This document shows positions 34,444 to 44,197 of a stretch of DNA of 64,000 nt, piece after piece. The notes under the pieces were generated by a model. The model had not been told where the DNA came from, made no database searches, and saw only the letters and a list, made by a program, of their open reading frames with translations. How positions within the stretch are numbered: the first letter of the stretch is position 1; each line of letters starts with the position of its first letter. Made by a program: the position numbers and the translations under genes. This DNA comes from Bradyrhizobium sp. Ash2021 (lineage in GTDB: Bacteria; Pseudomonadota; Alphaproteobacteria; Rhizobiales; Xanthobacteraceae), in NCBI RefSeq assembly GCF_031202265.1, contig NZ_CP100604.1, positions 868,001-932,000 on the forward strand, written 5' to 3'.

Positions 34444-35838
34444 ATGCACGGACTTTTCAGGTGGAGTAGCAAATGGTGGCCGGGTGTGATTCCGCTGGTC
34501 ATCTTTTGGGTCATCGCCGCCTGGACCAGTACCGAACCGCTGGAAGCTGACCTCGCCCAGCGTTCGACTGCGGCGCTGAAGGATACCGTCCTCGACAAAC
34601 GGAGGATATCGGTCGCCGGCCGCGACGTGACGTTTGCGGCCGACGCGTTCTCCGAAGACGGCCGTCAGAGTGCGGTGGCGTCGGTGGAAGCCGTGCCGGG
34701 CGTGCGGCTGGTCGAAGATGAAACCCGCCTGGTGCCCGAAGCCAAACCGTTCGTCTGGTCGGCGGAACGCGACGTCGTCCGGGTGCGGCTCGGCGGCAGT
34801 TCGCCATTGCCGGCGAGCAAGGGCAAACTGGTGGAGGCGGCGCGCGCCAGTCTTGGCGGTGTCGAGGTCGTCGATCAGATGAATCTGTCGCGCGGCGCGC
34901 CGCCGCGTTTCGACAATGCCGTGTTGCTGCTGCTCGACCAGATCGGCAAACTGAAAGACGGCAAGATCACGCTGTCGGATACCAAGGTCAGCCTTTCCGG
35001 CATGGCGCGCGAGCTTGGCGGACGGGAAGCGATCGCGGCGGCGCTGAAAAATCTCCCCGAGGGTTACTCGGTCGCGGCCAACGACATCAAGGCGCCGCCC
35101 TACATCTTCCAGGCCTACAAGGATCCGGTCGCGGTGACGCTGACGCTGACCGGCTATGTGCCCGACAACAATGTCCATGCGGCGCTGGTGCAGGCGGCGG
35201 GCCGCAAGTTCTTCAGCGAAAAGGTCGTCGACAATCTCAAGGCGAGCGTCGGCGCGCCGTCGGGCTTTGCCAACGCGGTGGTGCCCGCGCTCGGCGCATT
35301 GTCGCGGCTGTCGACCGGCACGCTTGTCGTCTCCGACCGCGAGGTGAAGCTGTCGGGCGACGCGCTTTATGAGGCGGCGGCCAACCAGATCCGCGCCGGT
35401 CTCGGCAAGGACTTTCCGCCGGGCTGGCAGTACAAGCCGGAAATCTCGGTCAAGCCGGCGGCGGCGCCGGTGGATGCGACCGTCTGTCAGCAATTATTCG
35501 CCGAATTGCTCGGCAAGGGAAAGATCCGGTTTGAATCCGGGAAGGCCGACATCGTGGCGGATTCGGCCGGCCTGCTCGACCGCCTGATCGAGACGGCCTT
35601 GCGCTGTCCGACGTCCAATATCGAGATCGCCGGACATACCGATACCGACGGCGAGGAAGCGTCCAACCGGACGCTGTCGGAAAAGCGCGCGCAGGCCGTG
35701 ACCGATTATCTGGTCAAGGCGGGCCTGCCCGCGGACCGGTTCACCCCGGTCGGCTATGGCAGCACGCAACCGGTTGCCGGCAATGATACCGAAGAAGGCA
35801 AGGCGCAAAACCGCCGCATCGATTTCGTGGTGAGGTAG
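34444..35838 (+). CDS. OmpA-family protein with BON-like domains
   Basis: A 464-residue envelope protein. An N-terminal membrane anchor (about residues 12-29, WPGVIPLVIFWVIAAW) is followed by BON-like repeats: LDKRRISVAGRDVTFAADAFSEDGR, then ITLSDTKVSLSGMAREL and LVVSDREVKLSGDAL. The C-terminal OmpA domain (about 345-464) has IEIAGHTDTDGEEASNRTLSEKRAQAVTDYL and ends GKAQNRRIDFVV, the peptidoglycan-binding signature. Such proteins link the inner membrane and cell wall. AGGA is six bases before the ATG. A small membrane protein gene follows at once, suggesting an operon. Confidence 0.88.
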   Translation: MHGLFRWSSKWWPGVIPLVIFWVIAAWTSTEPLEADLAQRSTAALKDTVLDKRRISVAGRDVTFAADAFSEDGRQSAVASVEAVPGVRLVEDETRLVPEAKPFVWSAERDVVRVRLGGSSPLPASKGKLVEAARASLGGVEVVDQMNLSRGAPPRFDNAVLLLLDQIGKLKDGKITLSDTKVSLSGMARELGGREAIAAALKNLPEGYSVAANDIKAPPYIFQAYKDPVAVTLTLTGYVPDNNVHAALVQAAGRKFFSEKVVDNLKASVGAPSGFANAVVPALGALSRLSTGTLVVSDREVKLSGDALYEAAANQIRAGLGKDFPPGWQYKPEISVKPAAAPVDATVCQQLFAELLGKGKIRFESGKADIVADSAGLLDRLIETALRCPTSNIEIAGHTDTDGEEASNRTLSEKRAQAVTDYLVKAGLPADRFTPVGYGSTQPVAGNDTEEGKAQNRRIDFVVR

Positions 35839-35840
35839 CG

Positions 35841-36137
35841 ATGGTTTATCTGACGACATTCTACTGGGGCTGGCTCCTGGCGTCGCTGCTGCTCGGCCTG
35901 GCGATGGGCTGGATCTCGGTGGTCCAGCGCGGCCAGGGCGTCTCGAAAACGCTGGCGCGCTGGCTTGCGGTGCTGGCGGCGGCACTGGTTGCGGCAGCGT
36001 TCGCGCGAATTGTCCCCGGCCGCTTCGGCTACTGGCTCGACCTCGGCCTCGTGATGTTCGCGCTTTACCTATGTGGTTGCGCGGTCGGATCGTGGCTGCG
36101 CGACCGGGTGGTTTCGCGCAGCGCGCCCGTGGGCTGA
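35841..36137 (+). CDS. small three-helix membrane protein
   Basis: A 98-residue hydrophobic protein with three predicted helices (about residues 5-27, 38-58 and 65-85). The ATG lies two bases after the OmpA-type gene's stop, so the two genes are surely co-transcribed and probably function together in the envelope. No family recognised. Confidence 0.75.
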   Translation: MVYLTTFYWGWLLASLLLGLAMGWISVVQRGQGVSKTLARWLAVLAAALVAAAFARIVPGRFGYWLDLGLVMFALYLCGCAVGSWLRDRVVSRSAPVG

Positions 36138-36146
36138 GATCTGGCC

Positions 36147-36673
36147 ATGACCCTGACCGCCCATTATCGAATGCTCGGGCATTATAACGCTTGGGCCAAC
36201 GCGCGGCTGTACGACGCCGCGGCGCGGCTCAGCGCCGAGCAATATCGCGCCGATCGCGGCGCGTTCTTCAAATCGGTGCACGGCACGCTCAATCATCTCT
36301 CAATCATCTCTTGGCGACCGACCGGATCTGGATGCAGCGCTTCACCGGCGAGGGCGACGCGCCGGACCGGCTGGATGCGATCCTGTTCGGCACGCTCGCC
36401 GAACTTCGCCCCGCGCGCGAGGCCGAGGACCGGCGCATCATCGATTTCGTCGACCAGCTGGACGATGCCCGCATTGCCGGCACGATCAGGTACCGCCGCG
36501 TCTCGACGCCGGAAGTGTTCGAGCAGCCGCTGGGGCCGGCGCTGGCGCATTGGTTCAACCACCAGACACACCACCGCGGCCAGGTCCACGCGCTACTGAC
36601 CGGTCTGGCCGGCCAGGCGCCGGAACTCGATCTGTTGATCTACCAGCGACTTTCGGCGAAATCCGCCGCCTGA
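36147..36673 (+). pseudogene. DinB-family protein, frameshifted by an 11-bp tandem duplication
   Basis: The first part (from 36147) reads HYRMLGHYNAWANARLYDAAARLSAEQY and GTLNHL, a DinB N-terminus. The second part, in another frame, continues LLATDRIWMQRFTGEGDAPDRLDAI and ends with the metal-ligand region HWFNHQTHHRGQVHALL. At the junction TCAATCATCTC occurs twice in tandem (36289-36299 and 36300-36310). Removing one copy restores a single 171-residue frame. So this is a recently broken gene, or a sequencing or assembly error. DinB proteins are four-helix putative metal enzymes, often thiol-dependent transferases. Without repair the product is truncated at about 50 correct residues. Confidence 0.88.
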
Positions 36674-36923
36674 CGGTGCGCCCTGCCCGCGCAAAGCCGG
36701 TGGCTCCGGTGTTTTACGACCTTGTTCAGGGCGCGGGAATGCAGCAAAACTGTGCAGTCGCTGTCACGAATTCCGCCTAATATGTTGAAGAAGCGTGTTT
36801 TATTTGTCGTCAGGCGAATTCCACTCCGGCTCAAAACGCGCTACCAGAGGGGGCAGGGAGCAGCGTAGCGTCGGCGGGGTCCGCCCGGCAGCCGTCGTCG
36901 CGAGATCGCCATTCGAGGTCTAG

Positions 36924-37979
36924 ATGCTGGAAGCAATACGCAGAGCGGTCTCGTTTCTGCGCCAGAAGCAAATCCTGCACAAGCTGGGGGTTGTGGTCAG
37001 CATCACGGTCATCGCCATCGCGTGCTATGTGCTCTACCACATGCTCCGCGGTATCGACTCCAATGAGGTGATCGAGGCCATCAAGTCGACCGAGCCGCGC
37101 CAGATCTGGCTGGCGGCGCTGTTTGTCGCGGCGGGCTATTTCACCCTGACATTCTATGACTGGTTCGCGGTTCGCGCCATCGGCCACGGCAACATTCCCT
37201 ACCGCACCAACGCGCTCGCCGCCTTCACCTCCTATTCGATCGGGCACAATGTCGGCGCCAGCGTCTTCACCGGCGGCGCGGTGCGCTACCGGATCTATTC
37301 GGCCTGGGGGCTGAACGCGATCGACGTCGCCAAGATATGCTTCCTGGCCGGGCTGACCTTCTGGCTCGGCAATGCCGCGGTGTTGGGAATGGGCATCGCC
37401 TATCACCCGGAGGCCGCTGCTTCCATCGACCAGCTTCCGCCCTGGCTCAACCGCGTGGTGGCGTTCGCGATCATCGTGGCGCTGGTGGCCTATGTGGTCT
37501 GGGTCTGGACCCAGCCCCGCCGGGTCGGCCGCGGGCCATGGACGGTGTCGTTGCCGGGCGGTCCGCTGACGCTGCTGCAGATCGCCATCGGCATCGTCGA
37601 TCTCGGGTTCTGCGCGCTGGCGATGTATGTGCTGGTGCCGGACGAGCCCAATCTCGGCTTTGTCGTCGTCGCTGTGATTTTCGTTTCGGCGACCCTGTTG
37701 GGCTTCGCCAGCCATTCACCCGGCGGGCTTGGGGTGTTCGACGCCGCCATGCTGGTCGGCCTCTGGCAGATGGACCGCGAGGATCTGCTGGCCGGGATGC
37801 TTTTGTTCCGCGTGCTCTATTATATTGCGCCGTTTGTCATATCTGTAATCTTGTTGACGTTTCGGGAAGTTATCCTGGGTGCGCGACTCAAGCGCCTGCG
37901 CCAGTTGACGCCCGGCCCCGACGCCAAGCCGCGACGTGAGGCGGTCTATGTGCGCGAGCGTGGAGACACCGGCGCCTGA
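36924..37979 (+). CDS. UPF0104/YbhN-type integral membrane protein
   Basis: A 351-residue inner-membrane protein with about eight hydrophobic segments, in the lysylphosphatidylglycerol-synthetase transmembrane-domain family (UPF0104). Typical conserved text is YSIGHNVGASVFTGGAVRYRIYS and FASHSPGGLGVFDAAML. It lacks the soluble aminoacyl-transfer domain, so a flippase-like role is more likely than lipid aminoacylation. There is a 250-base gap upstream with no clear structure, and a dispersed repeat separates it from phoR. Function in this organism is unknown. Confidence 0.85.
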   Translation: MLEAIRRAVSFLRQKQILHKLGVVVSITVIAIACYVLYHMLRGIDSNEVIEAIKSTEPRQIWLAALFVAAGYFTLTFYDWFAVRAIGHGNIPYRTNALAAFTSYSIGHNVGASVFTGGAVRYRIYSAWGLNAIDVAKICFLAGLTFWLGNAAVLGMGIAYHPEAAASIDQLPPWLNRVVAFAIIVALVAYVVWVWTQPRRVGRGPWTVSLPGGPLTLLQIAIGIVDLGFCALAMYVLVPDEPNLGFVVVAVIFVSATLLGFASHSPGGLGVFDAAMLVGLWQMDREDLLAGMLLFRVLYYIAPFVISVILLTFREVILGARLKRLRQLTPGPDAKPRREAVYVRERGDTGA

Positions 37980-37990
37980 CAAGCGGCCCA

Positions 37991-38041
37991 AAGCGTTTTT
38001 GCGCGAGGTGGGCCCCGGTTCGCGTGAAGCAAGCGTGTCAG
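37991..38041. repeat. dispersed repeat (AGCGTTTTCGAGCGAAGTGG family), diverged copy
   Basis: Reads AAAGCGTTTTTGCGCGAGGTG and GGTTCGCGTGAAGCAAGCGTG, a mutated form of the element at 25102. It lies between the UPF0104 gene and phoR. Confidence 0.7.
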
Positions 38042-38063
38042 AAATGACGGGAAGTAAGGCTCG

Positions 38064-39365
38064 ATGGCGATAGACGATTCCGCTTCTACTTCCTTCTTTG
38101 CGCCGTGGCCGGACCGGCTGCGGCACTCTGCCATTATCCTGCTCGCGGCGGGCCTTGCCCTTGCCGTGCTGGTTGCCTTCGGCGAATTGTCGCCGGTTCG
38201 CGCCGCCGCGGTTTTCGTCTGCATCGCCGCTGCCGCCCTGGTGCCATGGCGCCTGCATGATGCGGTCGCCTCGCGCGAGGATGTCCGCGGCGTCAATCCG
38301 GTCGAAGCCGCCGCGGTCAGCGCGGTCGTGGCAGGCATGCCGGATCCGGCGGTGCTGCTCGACCGCGCCGGCCGCGTCATCCATCTCAATGCCGCCGCCG
38401 CCCAGCTCGCGCCGGCGCTGCGCCGCAACGAGCTTGCCCAGTTCGCGCTGCGCTCGCCCGAGATCATCACCGCGCTGCGCGAGGCGATCGCGACCACCGA
38501 ACCGCGTCGCGCGACCTATCTCGACCACGTGCCGGTCGATCGCTGGATGGAATTGATCGTCACGCCGGTGCCGGTGCCCACCCTGTTCGGCGGCACCGAA
38601 AAGTGCATGCTGATGACGTTCCACGACCAGACGCCGCTGCGCCGGGTCGAGGAAATGCGCGCCGACTTCGTCGCCAATGCCAGTCACGAATTACGCACGC
38701 CGCTGGCCGCGCTGTCGGGTTTCATCGATACGCTGCAGGGGCCGGCCAAGGACGATGCGCGGGCGCGCGAGCGCTTTCTCGGCATCATGCATACCCAGGC
38801 GACGCGAATGGCGCGGCTGATCGACGACCTGCTGTCGCTCTCGCGGGTCGAACTGTCAGCCCATGTCCGTCCCGACACCTCGATCGATATCGTGCCGATC
38901 ATCCGCCAGGTCGCCGACGGGCTGGAACCACTGGCGCGCGAGCGTCAGGTCCTAATCGAGATCGATCTGCCCGAGACGCCGGTGACGATCGCGGGCGACC
39001 GCGAGGAGCTGTTGCGGCTGTTCGAGAATCTGATCGAGAACGCGCTCAAATATGGCGCGTCCGGCGGCAAGGTGATCGTCTCGCTGGTCCAGGCGGCGTC
39101 CACCGACGGCACCCCGGAAATTCGCGTGCTGGTGCGCGATTTCGGCCCCGGCATCGCGCCGGAACATTTGCCGCGGCTGACCGAGCGCTTCTACCGGGTG
39201 GACGTCGGCGACAGCCGTGCCCAAGGTGGAACCGGGCTCGGATTATCGCTGGTGAAACATATTCTTAACCGTCATCGCGGCCGGCTTTTGATCGAAAGCG
39301 TGCCCAAAAACGGTGCGACTTTTACCGCCTGTTTTCCCCAGGCAAAACCTCCGACAGCGGCCTAA
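38064..39365 (+). CDS. phoR: phosphate regulon sensor histidine kinase
   Basis: A 433-residue membrane kinase. Two helices (about residues 22-40 and 46-62) are followed by a PAS-like region (about 85-190, [21 protein letters not shown]). The phosphoacceptor is His208 in [11 protein letters not shown]. The ATPase domain has [17 protein letters not shown] (N box), [22 protein letters not shown] (G1/F) and [14 protein letters not shown] (G2). Position directly before the pst operon, with the phoB gene at the end, identifies it. It phosphorylates PhoB in low phosphate and is restrained by PhoU and Pst. Confidence 0.95.
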   Translation: MAIDDSASTSFFAPWPDRLRHSAIILLAAGLALAVLVAFGELSPVRAAAVFVCIAAAALVPWRLHDAVASREDVRGVNPVEAAAVSAVVAGMPDPAVLLDRAGRVIHLNAAAAQLAPALRRNELAQFALRSPEIITALREAIATTEPRRATYLDHVPVDRWMELIVTPVPVPTLFGGTEKCMLMTFHDQTPLRRVEEMRADFVANASHELRTPLAALSGFIDTLQGPAKDDARARERFLGIMHTQATRMARLIDDLLSLSRVELSAHVRPDTSIDIVPIIRQVADGLEPLARERQVLIEIDLPETPVTIAGDREELLRLFENLIENALKYGASGGKVIVSLVQAASTDGTPEIRVLVRDFGPGIAPEHLPRLTERFYRVDVGDSRAQGGTGLGLSLVKHILNRHRGRLLIESVPKNGATFTACFPQAKPPTAA

Positions 39366-39391
39366 ATCCAAGCGATTTCAATCGCTTAAGA

Positions 39392-39409
39392 CTGTCATCC
39401 AACTGTCAT
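39392..39409 (+). promoter_or_regulatory. Pho box upstream of pstS
   Basis: CTGTCAT-CCAA-CTGTCAT is two perfect seven-base direct repeats with four bases between, matching the PhoB binding consensus. It is 97 bases before the pstS start and 27 bases after the phoR stop, so PhoB should activate pstSCAB-phoU-phoB from here. Confidence 0.92.
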
Positions 39410-39505
39410 CGAACCTTCGTAAAAGCTCTATCGACCGCTCCTAAACGGACCGACGTGAGCGCGCTCGGGCGCGGATGGCGCTTCGCTCACCAATGGAGAC
39501 CAACC

Positions 39506-40516
39506 ATGAATTTCCTCAAGACAATCGTCGCTGCCGGCTTGGTCGCCGCTTCGACGTCGGCATTCGCCGCCGATATCACCGGTGCGGGCGCGACGTTCCC
39601 GTTCCCGATCTATTCGAAATGGGCCGACGCCTACAAAAAGGAGACCGGCAACGGTCTGAACTATCAGTCGATCGGCTCCGGCGGCGGCATCAAGCAGATC
39701 CAGGCCAAGACCGTGACGTTCGGCGCCACCGACATGCCGCTGAAGGTCGAGCAGCTCGACAAGGATGGCCTCGTTCAGTGGCCGATGGTCATGGGCGCGA
39801 TCGTCCCCGTGGTCAATCTCGAGGGCGTGAAGCCCGGCGAGATGGTTTTCGACGGCGAAACGCTTGCCAATATCTATCTCGGCAAGATCACCAAATGGAA
39901 TGATCCGGCGATTGCCAAGCTCAATCCGAAGCTGAAGCTGCCCTCGGACGCCATCACCGTGGTGCGCCGCTCCGATGGTTCGGGAACCACCTTCAACTTC
40001 ACCGACTATCTCTCGAAGGTGAGCGCGGACTGGAAGACCAAGGTTGGCTCCGGCACTGCGGTTGAATGGCCGACCGGCGTCGGCGCCAAGGGCAACGAAG
40101 GCGTGTCCGGCAATATCGGCCAGACCAAGAACTCGATCGGTTATGTCGAGTACGCCTATGCCAAGCAGAACAAGCTGACCTACACCGCGATGATCAACAA
40201 GGCCGGCAAGACCGTGCAGCCGACCGTCGAGGCCTTCCAGGCGGCCGCCTCCAACGCCGACTGGGCGAAGGCTCCCGGCTATTACGTGATCCTCACCGAT
40301 CAGCCCGGCGAGAAGTCGTGGCCGGTCACCGCCTCGACCTTCATCCTGATGCACAAGGATGCGACCGACAAGGCAGCCTCCCAGGAAGCCATCAAGTTCT
40401 TCAAATGGTCGTTCCAGAAGGGCGGCAAGATGGCCGAAGAGCTCGACTACATCCCGATGCCGGAATCGGTGGTCAAGCTGATCGAAAAGACCTGGTCGGC
40501 CGACATCAAGAGCTGA
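39506..40516 (+). CDS. pstS: phosphate ABC transporter periplasmic binding protein
   Basis: A 336-residue phosphate-binding protein. The ATG at 39506 has GGAG upstream; a signal peptide ([21 protein letters not shown]) is cleaved at about residue 21. The mature start is [15 protein letters not shown], typical of PstS. Phosphate-binding loops include GAGATFP, the [11 protein letters not shown] loop, and GNEGVSGNI. The Pho box lies upstream. It is separated from pstC by 226 bases that hold a large repeat. Confidence 0.96.
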   Translation: MNFLKTIVAAGLVAASTSAFAADITGAGATFPFPIYSKWADAYKKETGNGLNYQSIGSGGGIKQIQAKTVTFGATDMPLKVEQLDKDGLVQWPMVMGAIVPVVNLEGVKPGEMVFDGETLANIYLGKITKWNDPAIAKLNPKLKLPSDAITVVRRSDGSGTTFNFTDYLSKVSADWKTKVGSGTAVEWPTGVGAKGNEGVSGNIGQTKNSIGYVEYAYAKQNKLTYTAMINKAGKTVQPTVEAFQAAASNADWAKAPGYYVILTDQPGEKSWPVTASTFILMHKDATDKAASQEAIKFFKWSFQKGGKMAEELDYIPMPESVVKLIEKTWSADIKS

Positions 40517-40543
40517 GACTGGTCTGCAACGAATCTCGCGCCC

Positions 40544-40670
40544 CGTCATTCCGGGGCGCGAGTGCAACGAGCGAACCCGGATTCCAAGGATTCCCCGATG
40601 CGCAATTGCGCATCTGAAGTCTGGTCTTCCGGACCATCTCCGATGTGCAATCGCACATCGGAGAATGACG
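40544..40670. repeat. palindromic repeat (GTCATTCCGGGGCGCG family), copy 3, between pstS and pstC
   Basis: Outer arms CGTCATTCC and the relic GAGAATGACG, with inner palindromes GATGCGCAATTGCGCATC and CCGATGTGCAATCGCACATCGG. The element fills most of the pstS-pstC gap inside an operon that must be transcribed through it. Confidence 0.85.
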
Positions 40671-40742
40671 CCAGTAAATCTTCAGTAAAATCGCTTCGGG
40701 GCGTGGCGATTTGAGTGGCTTTGAACTAGACAGGGGATTGGC

Positions 40743-41741
40743 GTGGCGGACATGGCCGTTCAGAGCGACGTAATGGAAGCAGCCGGACCTTACGATCGTG
40801 CCAGGGCACTCAGCGCGTTCAAGCTTGGTGACGTCACCTTCTACTGGATCACCCGCGGCTGCGCGATCTCGGTACTGCTCATTCTCGGCGGCATCATTCT
40901 TTCGCTGATCGTCGGCGCCTTTCCGGCGATGAGGGAATACGGTTTTGCCTTCCTGTGGACGCAGCGCTGGGCGCCGTCCGCCGATCCGCCGGTGCTCGGC
41001 GCGCTCGGCCCGATGTACGGCACGCTGGTCACGTCCGGGATCGCGATGTTGATCGCCATTCCGGTCGGTCTCGGCATTGCGATCTTCCTGACCGAGATCT
41101 GTCCGCTGTGGCTGCGCCGTCCGATTGGCCTGGCCATCGAATTGCTCGCCGGCATTCCCTCGATCATCTACGGCATGTGGGGCTTCTTCGTGCTCGGGCC
41201 GTTCCTCGCCAACACGTTCCAGCCGTTCATGATCAACATTTTCGACGGCGTCCCGGTGCTCGGTGCGATCTTCGCGGGTCCCCCGTCCTATCTCAGCCTG
41301 TTCAACGCCGCGCTCATTCTCGCGATCATGGTGCTGCCCTTCATCACCTCGATCTCGGTCGACGTCTTCAAGACGGTGCCGCCGGTGCTGAAGGAAGCCG
41401 CCTATGGCGTCGGCTGCACCACCTGGGAAGTGGTCCGCAACGTCGTCATTCCCTACACCCGCGTCGGCGTCATCGGCGGCATCATGCTGGCACTCGGCCG
41501 CGCGCTCGGCGAAACCATGGCGGTGACCTTCATCATCGGCAATTCGTTCCGCATCTCGGGCTCGATCTTCGCGCCGGGCACCACGATCTCGGCGGCGATC
41601 GCCTCCGAATTCGCCGAAAGCGACGGCCTGCACCAGTCGGGCCTGATCCTGCTCGGGCTGTTGCTGTTCATCTTGACCTTCTTCGTTCTCGCCGCCGCCC
41701 GGCTGATGCTGATGCGGCTGGAAAAGAAGGCGGGGAATTAG
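40743..41741 (+). CDS. pstC: phosphate ABC transporter permease
   Basis: A 332-residue inner-membrane permease with about six helices. GTG at 40743 is used because AGGGGATT lies just before it; an ATG nine bases later is possible. The binding-protein-dependent permease motif [31 protein letters not shown] is present, followed by [16 protein letters not shown], which identifies PstC. The protein dimerises with PstA. The next gene starts four bases after its stop. Confidence 0.95.
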   Translation: MADMAVQSDVMEAAGPYDRARALSAFKLGDVTFYWITRGCAISVLLILGGIILSLIVGAFPAMREYGFAFLWTQRWAPSADPPVLGALGPMYGTLVTSGIAMLIAIPVGLGIAIFLTEICPLWLRRPIGLAIELLAGIPSIIYGMWGFFVLGPFLANTFQPFMINIFDGVPVLGAIFAGPPSYLSLFNAALILAIMVLPFITSISVDVFKTVPPVLKEAAYGVGCTTWEVVRNVVIPYTRVGVIGGIMLALGRALGETMAVTFIIGNSFRISGSIFAPGTTISAAIASEFAESDGLHQSGLILLGLLLFILTFFVLAAARLMLMRLEKKAGN

Positions 41742-41745
41742 GGCC

Positions 41746-42591
41746 ATGAACCCGATTTACGCCTCACGCCGCCGGTACGACATCGTCATCCGCGCGCTGT
41801 GCGTCGGCGCCGCCTTGTTCGGCGTGACGTGGCTGGCGCTGATATTGTTCACGCTGCTCTACAACGGCCTCGCCGGCATCAATCTCGCCGTGTTCACCCA
41901 GGATACGCCGCCGCCAGGATCGACCGACGGCGGCCTGCGCAACGCCATCACAGGCTCGATCATCATGACCGTGATCGGCGTCGGCGTCGGCGCGCCGCTG
42001 GGTCTTTTCGCCGGCACCTATCTCGCCGAATACGGCCGGAACGATCGCCTCACTTCAGTGATCCGCTTCATCAACGACATCCTGCTCAGCGCGCCGTCGA
42101 TCATCATCGGGTTGTTCGTCTACGGCGCCGTCGTGGTGCCGATGGGCGGGTTTTCGGCCTTTGCCGGCTGCCTCGCGCTGGCCGTGATCGTGATCCCCGT
42201 CGTGGTGCGCACCACCGAGGACATGCTGGTGCTGGTGCCCAATCCGCTGCGCGAAGCGGCGTCCGCGCTCGGCCTGCCGCGCTCGCTCGTGATCAAGCGC
42301 ATCGCCTATCGCGCCGCGCGGTCGGGCCTGATCACCGGTGTGCTGCTGGCGACCGCGCGCGTCGCCGGTGAAACCGCGCCGCTGTTGTTCACCGCGCTGT
42401 CCAACCAGTTCTTCAGCCTCAACCTGACCAAGACGATGGCGAACCTGCCGGTCACCATCAACAATTTCGTGCAAAGCCCCTACGCCTACTGGAAGCAGCT
42501 GGCCTGGAGCGGGGCCTTGCTCATCACCTTGACCGTGCTCGCGCTGAACATTGGCGCGCGCATCCTGGGCGCCGAGAGGACCGCAAAATGA
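41746..42591 (+). CDS. pstA: phosphate ABC transporter permease
   Basis: A 281-residue inner-membrane permease. The EAA-type loop is [49 protein letters not shown], the usual PstA text. It is tightly spaced after pstC and its stop overlaps the pstB start by four bases. Confidence 0.95.
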   Translation: MNPIYASRRRYDIVIRALCVGAALFGVTWLALILFTLLYNGLAGINLAVFTQDTPPPGSTDGGLRNAITGSIIMTVIGVGVGAPLGLFAGTYLAEYGRNDRLTSVIRFINDILLSAPSIIIGLFVYGAVVVPMGGFSAFAGCLALAVIVIPVVVRTTEDMLVLVPNPLREAASALGLPRSLVIKRIAYRAARSGLITGVLLATARVAGETAPLLFTALSNQFFSLNLTKTMANLPVTINNFVQSPYAYWKQLAWSGALLITLTVLALNIGARILGAERTAK

Positions 42592-43409
42592 ACGATCTTT
42601 CTGTATCGGTGAGCAGCGCGAGCGGATCCGTTCCCCCGGTGGCGTTGCCGGACGCGCCGGCCAAGGTCACCGCGCGGGGCCTGAATTTTTACTACGGCGA
42701 GCACCACGCGCTGAAGAACATCAACCTTGCGCTCGGCACCCACCGCGTCACCGCCTTCATCGGGCCGTCCGGCTGCGGCAAATCGACCCTGCTGCGGATC
42801 TTCAACCGGATGTACGATCTCTATCCCGGCCAGCGTGCGACCGGTCAATTGATGCTCGACCAGACCAACATCCTCGACCCCAAGCTCGATCTCAACCTGC
42901 TGCGGGCCCGGGTCGGCATGGTGTTCCAGAAGCCGACGCCGTTTCCGATGACGATCTATGAGAACATCGCCTTCGGTATCCGCCTCTATGAGAAGATCTC
43001 CAAATCCGAGATGGACGGCCGGGTCGAAAAGGCGTTGCGTGGCGGCGCGCTGTGGAATGAGGTCAAGGACAAGCTGAACGCCTCGGGCCTATCGCTCTCC
43101 GGCGGCCAGCAGCAGCGGCTGTGCATCGCCCGCACCGTGGCGGTGCGGCCCGAGGTGATCCTGTTCGACGAGCCCTGCTCGGCGCTGGACCCGATCTCGA
43201 CCGCCAAGGTGGAGGAATTGATCCAGGAACTGGCGGAGGACTACACCATCGCCATCGTTACCCATAATATGCAGCAGGCGGCGCGCGTCTCGGACAAGAC
43301 CGCCTTCATGTACCTTGGTGAGTTGATCGAGTTCGACGACACCAACAAGATTTTCACCTCGCCGAGCGATCGACGCACCCAAGACTACATCACCGGCCGG
43401 TTCGGTTGA
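42588..43409 (+). CDS. pstB: phosphate ABC transporter ATP-binding protein
   Basis: A 273-residue ATPase. Walker [10 protein letters not shown], signature [13 protein letters not shown] and Walker [13 protein letters not shown] are present; [20 protein letters not shown] opening text (here [13 protein letters not shown]) is characteristic of PstB. It energises uptake and relays phosphate status through PhoU to PhoR. phoU follows after 11 bases. Confidence 0.96.
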   Translation: MNDLSVSVSSASGSVPPVALPDAPAKVTARGLNFYYGEHHALKNINLALGTHRVTAFIGPSGCGKSTLLRIFNRMYDLYPGQRATGQLMLDQTNILDPKLDLNLLRARVGMVFQKPTPFPMTIYENIAFGIRLYEKISKSEMDGRVEKALRGGALWNEVKDKLNASGLSLSGGQQQRLCIARTVAVRPEVILFDEPCSALDPISTAKVEELIQELAEDYTIAIVTHNMQQAARVSDKTAFMYLGELIEFDDTNKIFTSPSDRRTQDYITGRFG

Positions 43410-43420
43410 GGAGATAACAC

Positions 43421-44137
43421 ATGGCTTCTGAACATACCGCCAAGGCGTTCGACAGCGATCTGCAGGAATTGACCCGGCTGGTCGCCGAGATGGGCGGCCT
43501 CACCGAACGCATGATCACCGAATCCGTCGATGCGCTGGTGCGCCGCGATATCGCGCTCGGCAAGCGCGTGGTCGCCGCCGATGCCGAAATCGACAATCTG
43601 CAGCACATGATCGAGGAGCGCGCGGTGCTGACGATCGCGCGGCGCCAGCCGATGGCGATCGATCTGCGCGAAATCGTCGGCGCGATGCGGGTGGCCACCG
43701 ATCTGGAGCGGATCGGCGACCTCGCCAAGAACATGGGCAAGCGGGTCGCGGCGCTGGAGAACGATTTTCATCCGCTGAAACTGATCCGCGGCCTCGAGCA
43801 CATGACCGACCTGGTGCAGTCGCAGGTCAAGTCGGTGCTCGATGCCTATGCGGCGCACGACCTGCCGGCGGCGATGGCGGTGTGGAAGGGCGACGAGGAA
43901 GTCGACGCCATCTGCACCTCGCTGTTCCGCGAGCTCCTGACCTACATGATGGAAGATCCGCGCAACATCTCGTTCTGTATTCACCTGATGTTCTGCGCCA
44001 AGAACATCGAACGGATCGGCGACCACGCCACCAATATCGCCGAAACCGTGTTCTACATGATCGAGGGCCAGCAGATCATGGACAAGCGTCCGAAGGGCGA
44101 CATGACGACGTTCGCCACGACGGTACCCGGGAACTAG
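43421..44137 (+). CDS. phoU: phosphate signalling protein
   Basis: A 238-residue all-helical protein made of two three-helix repeats. Conserved metal-binding text is AMRVATDLERIGDLAKNMGKR in the first repeat and MFCAKNIERIGDHATNIAETVFYMI in the second. PhoU keeps the PhoR kinase inactive when phosphate is plentiful. AGGAG-like GAGGAG precedes the ATG. Confidence 0.95.
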   Translation: MASEHTAKAFDSDLQELTRLVAEMGGLTERMITESVDALVRRDIALGKRVVAADAEIDNLQHMIEERAVLTIARRQPMAIDLREIVGAMRVATDLERIGDLAKNMGKRVAALENDFHPLKLIRGLEHMTDLVQSQVKSVLDAYAAHDLPAAMAVWKGDEEVDAICTSLFRELLTYMMEDPRNISFCIHLMFCAKNIERIGDHATNIAETVFYMIEGQQIMDKRPKGDMTTFATTVPGN

Positions 44138-44141
44138 AGAC

Positions 44142-44174
44142 GTAGCGTTTCGCGTGAAGAAAACGCGGCAAAAT
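44142..44174. repeat. dispersed repeat, short copy, between phoU and phoB
   Basis: CGTAGCGTTTCGCGTGAAGAAAACGC is the element at 25102 with its middle deleted, leaving the complementary ends GCGTTT and AAACGC. It occupies over half of the 60-base phoU-phoB gap. Confidence 0.7.
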
Positions 44175-44197
44175 AAGACGAAGAGAGGCTTACACTG

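Noticed and set aside
34227..34469. A short frame covering the two hairpins upstream of the OmpA gene
   Set aside because: Its translation is just the two arms of the hairpins read through; no start signal.
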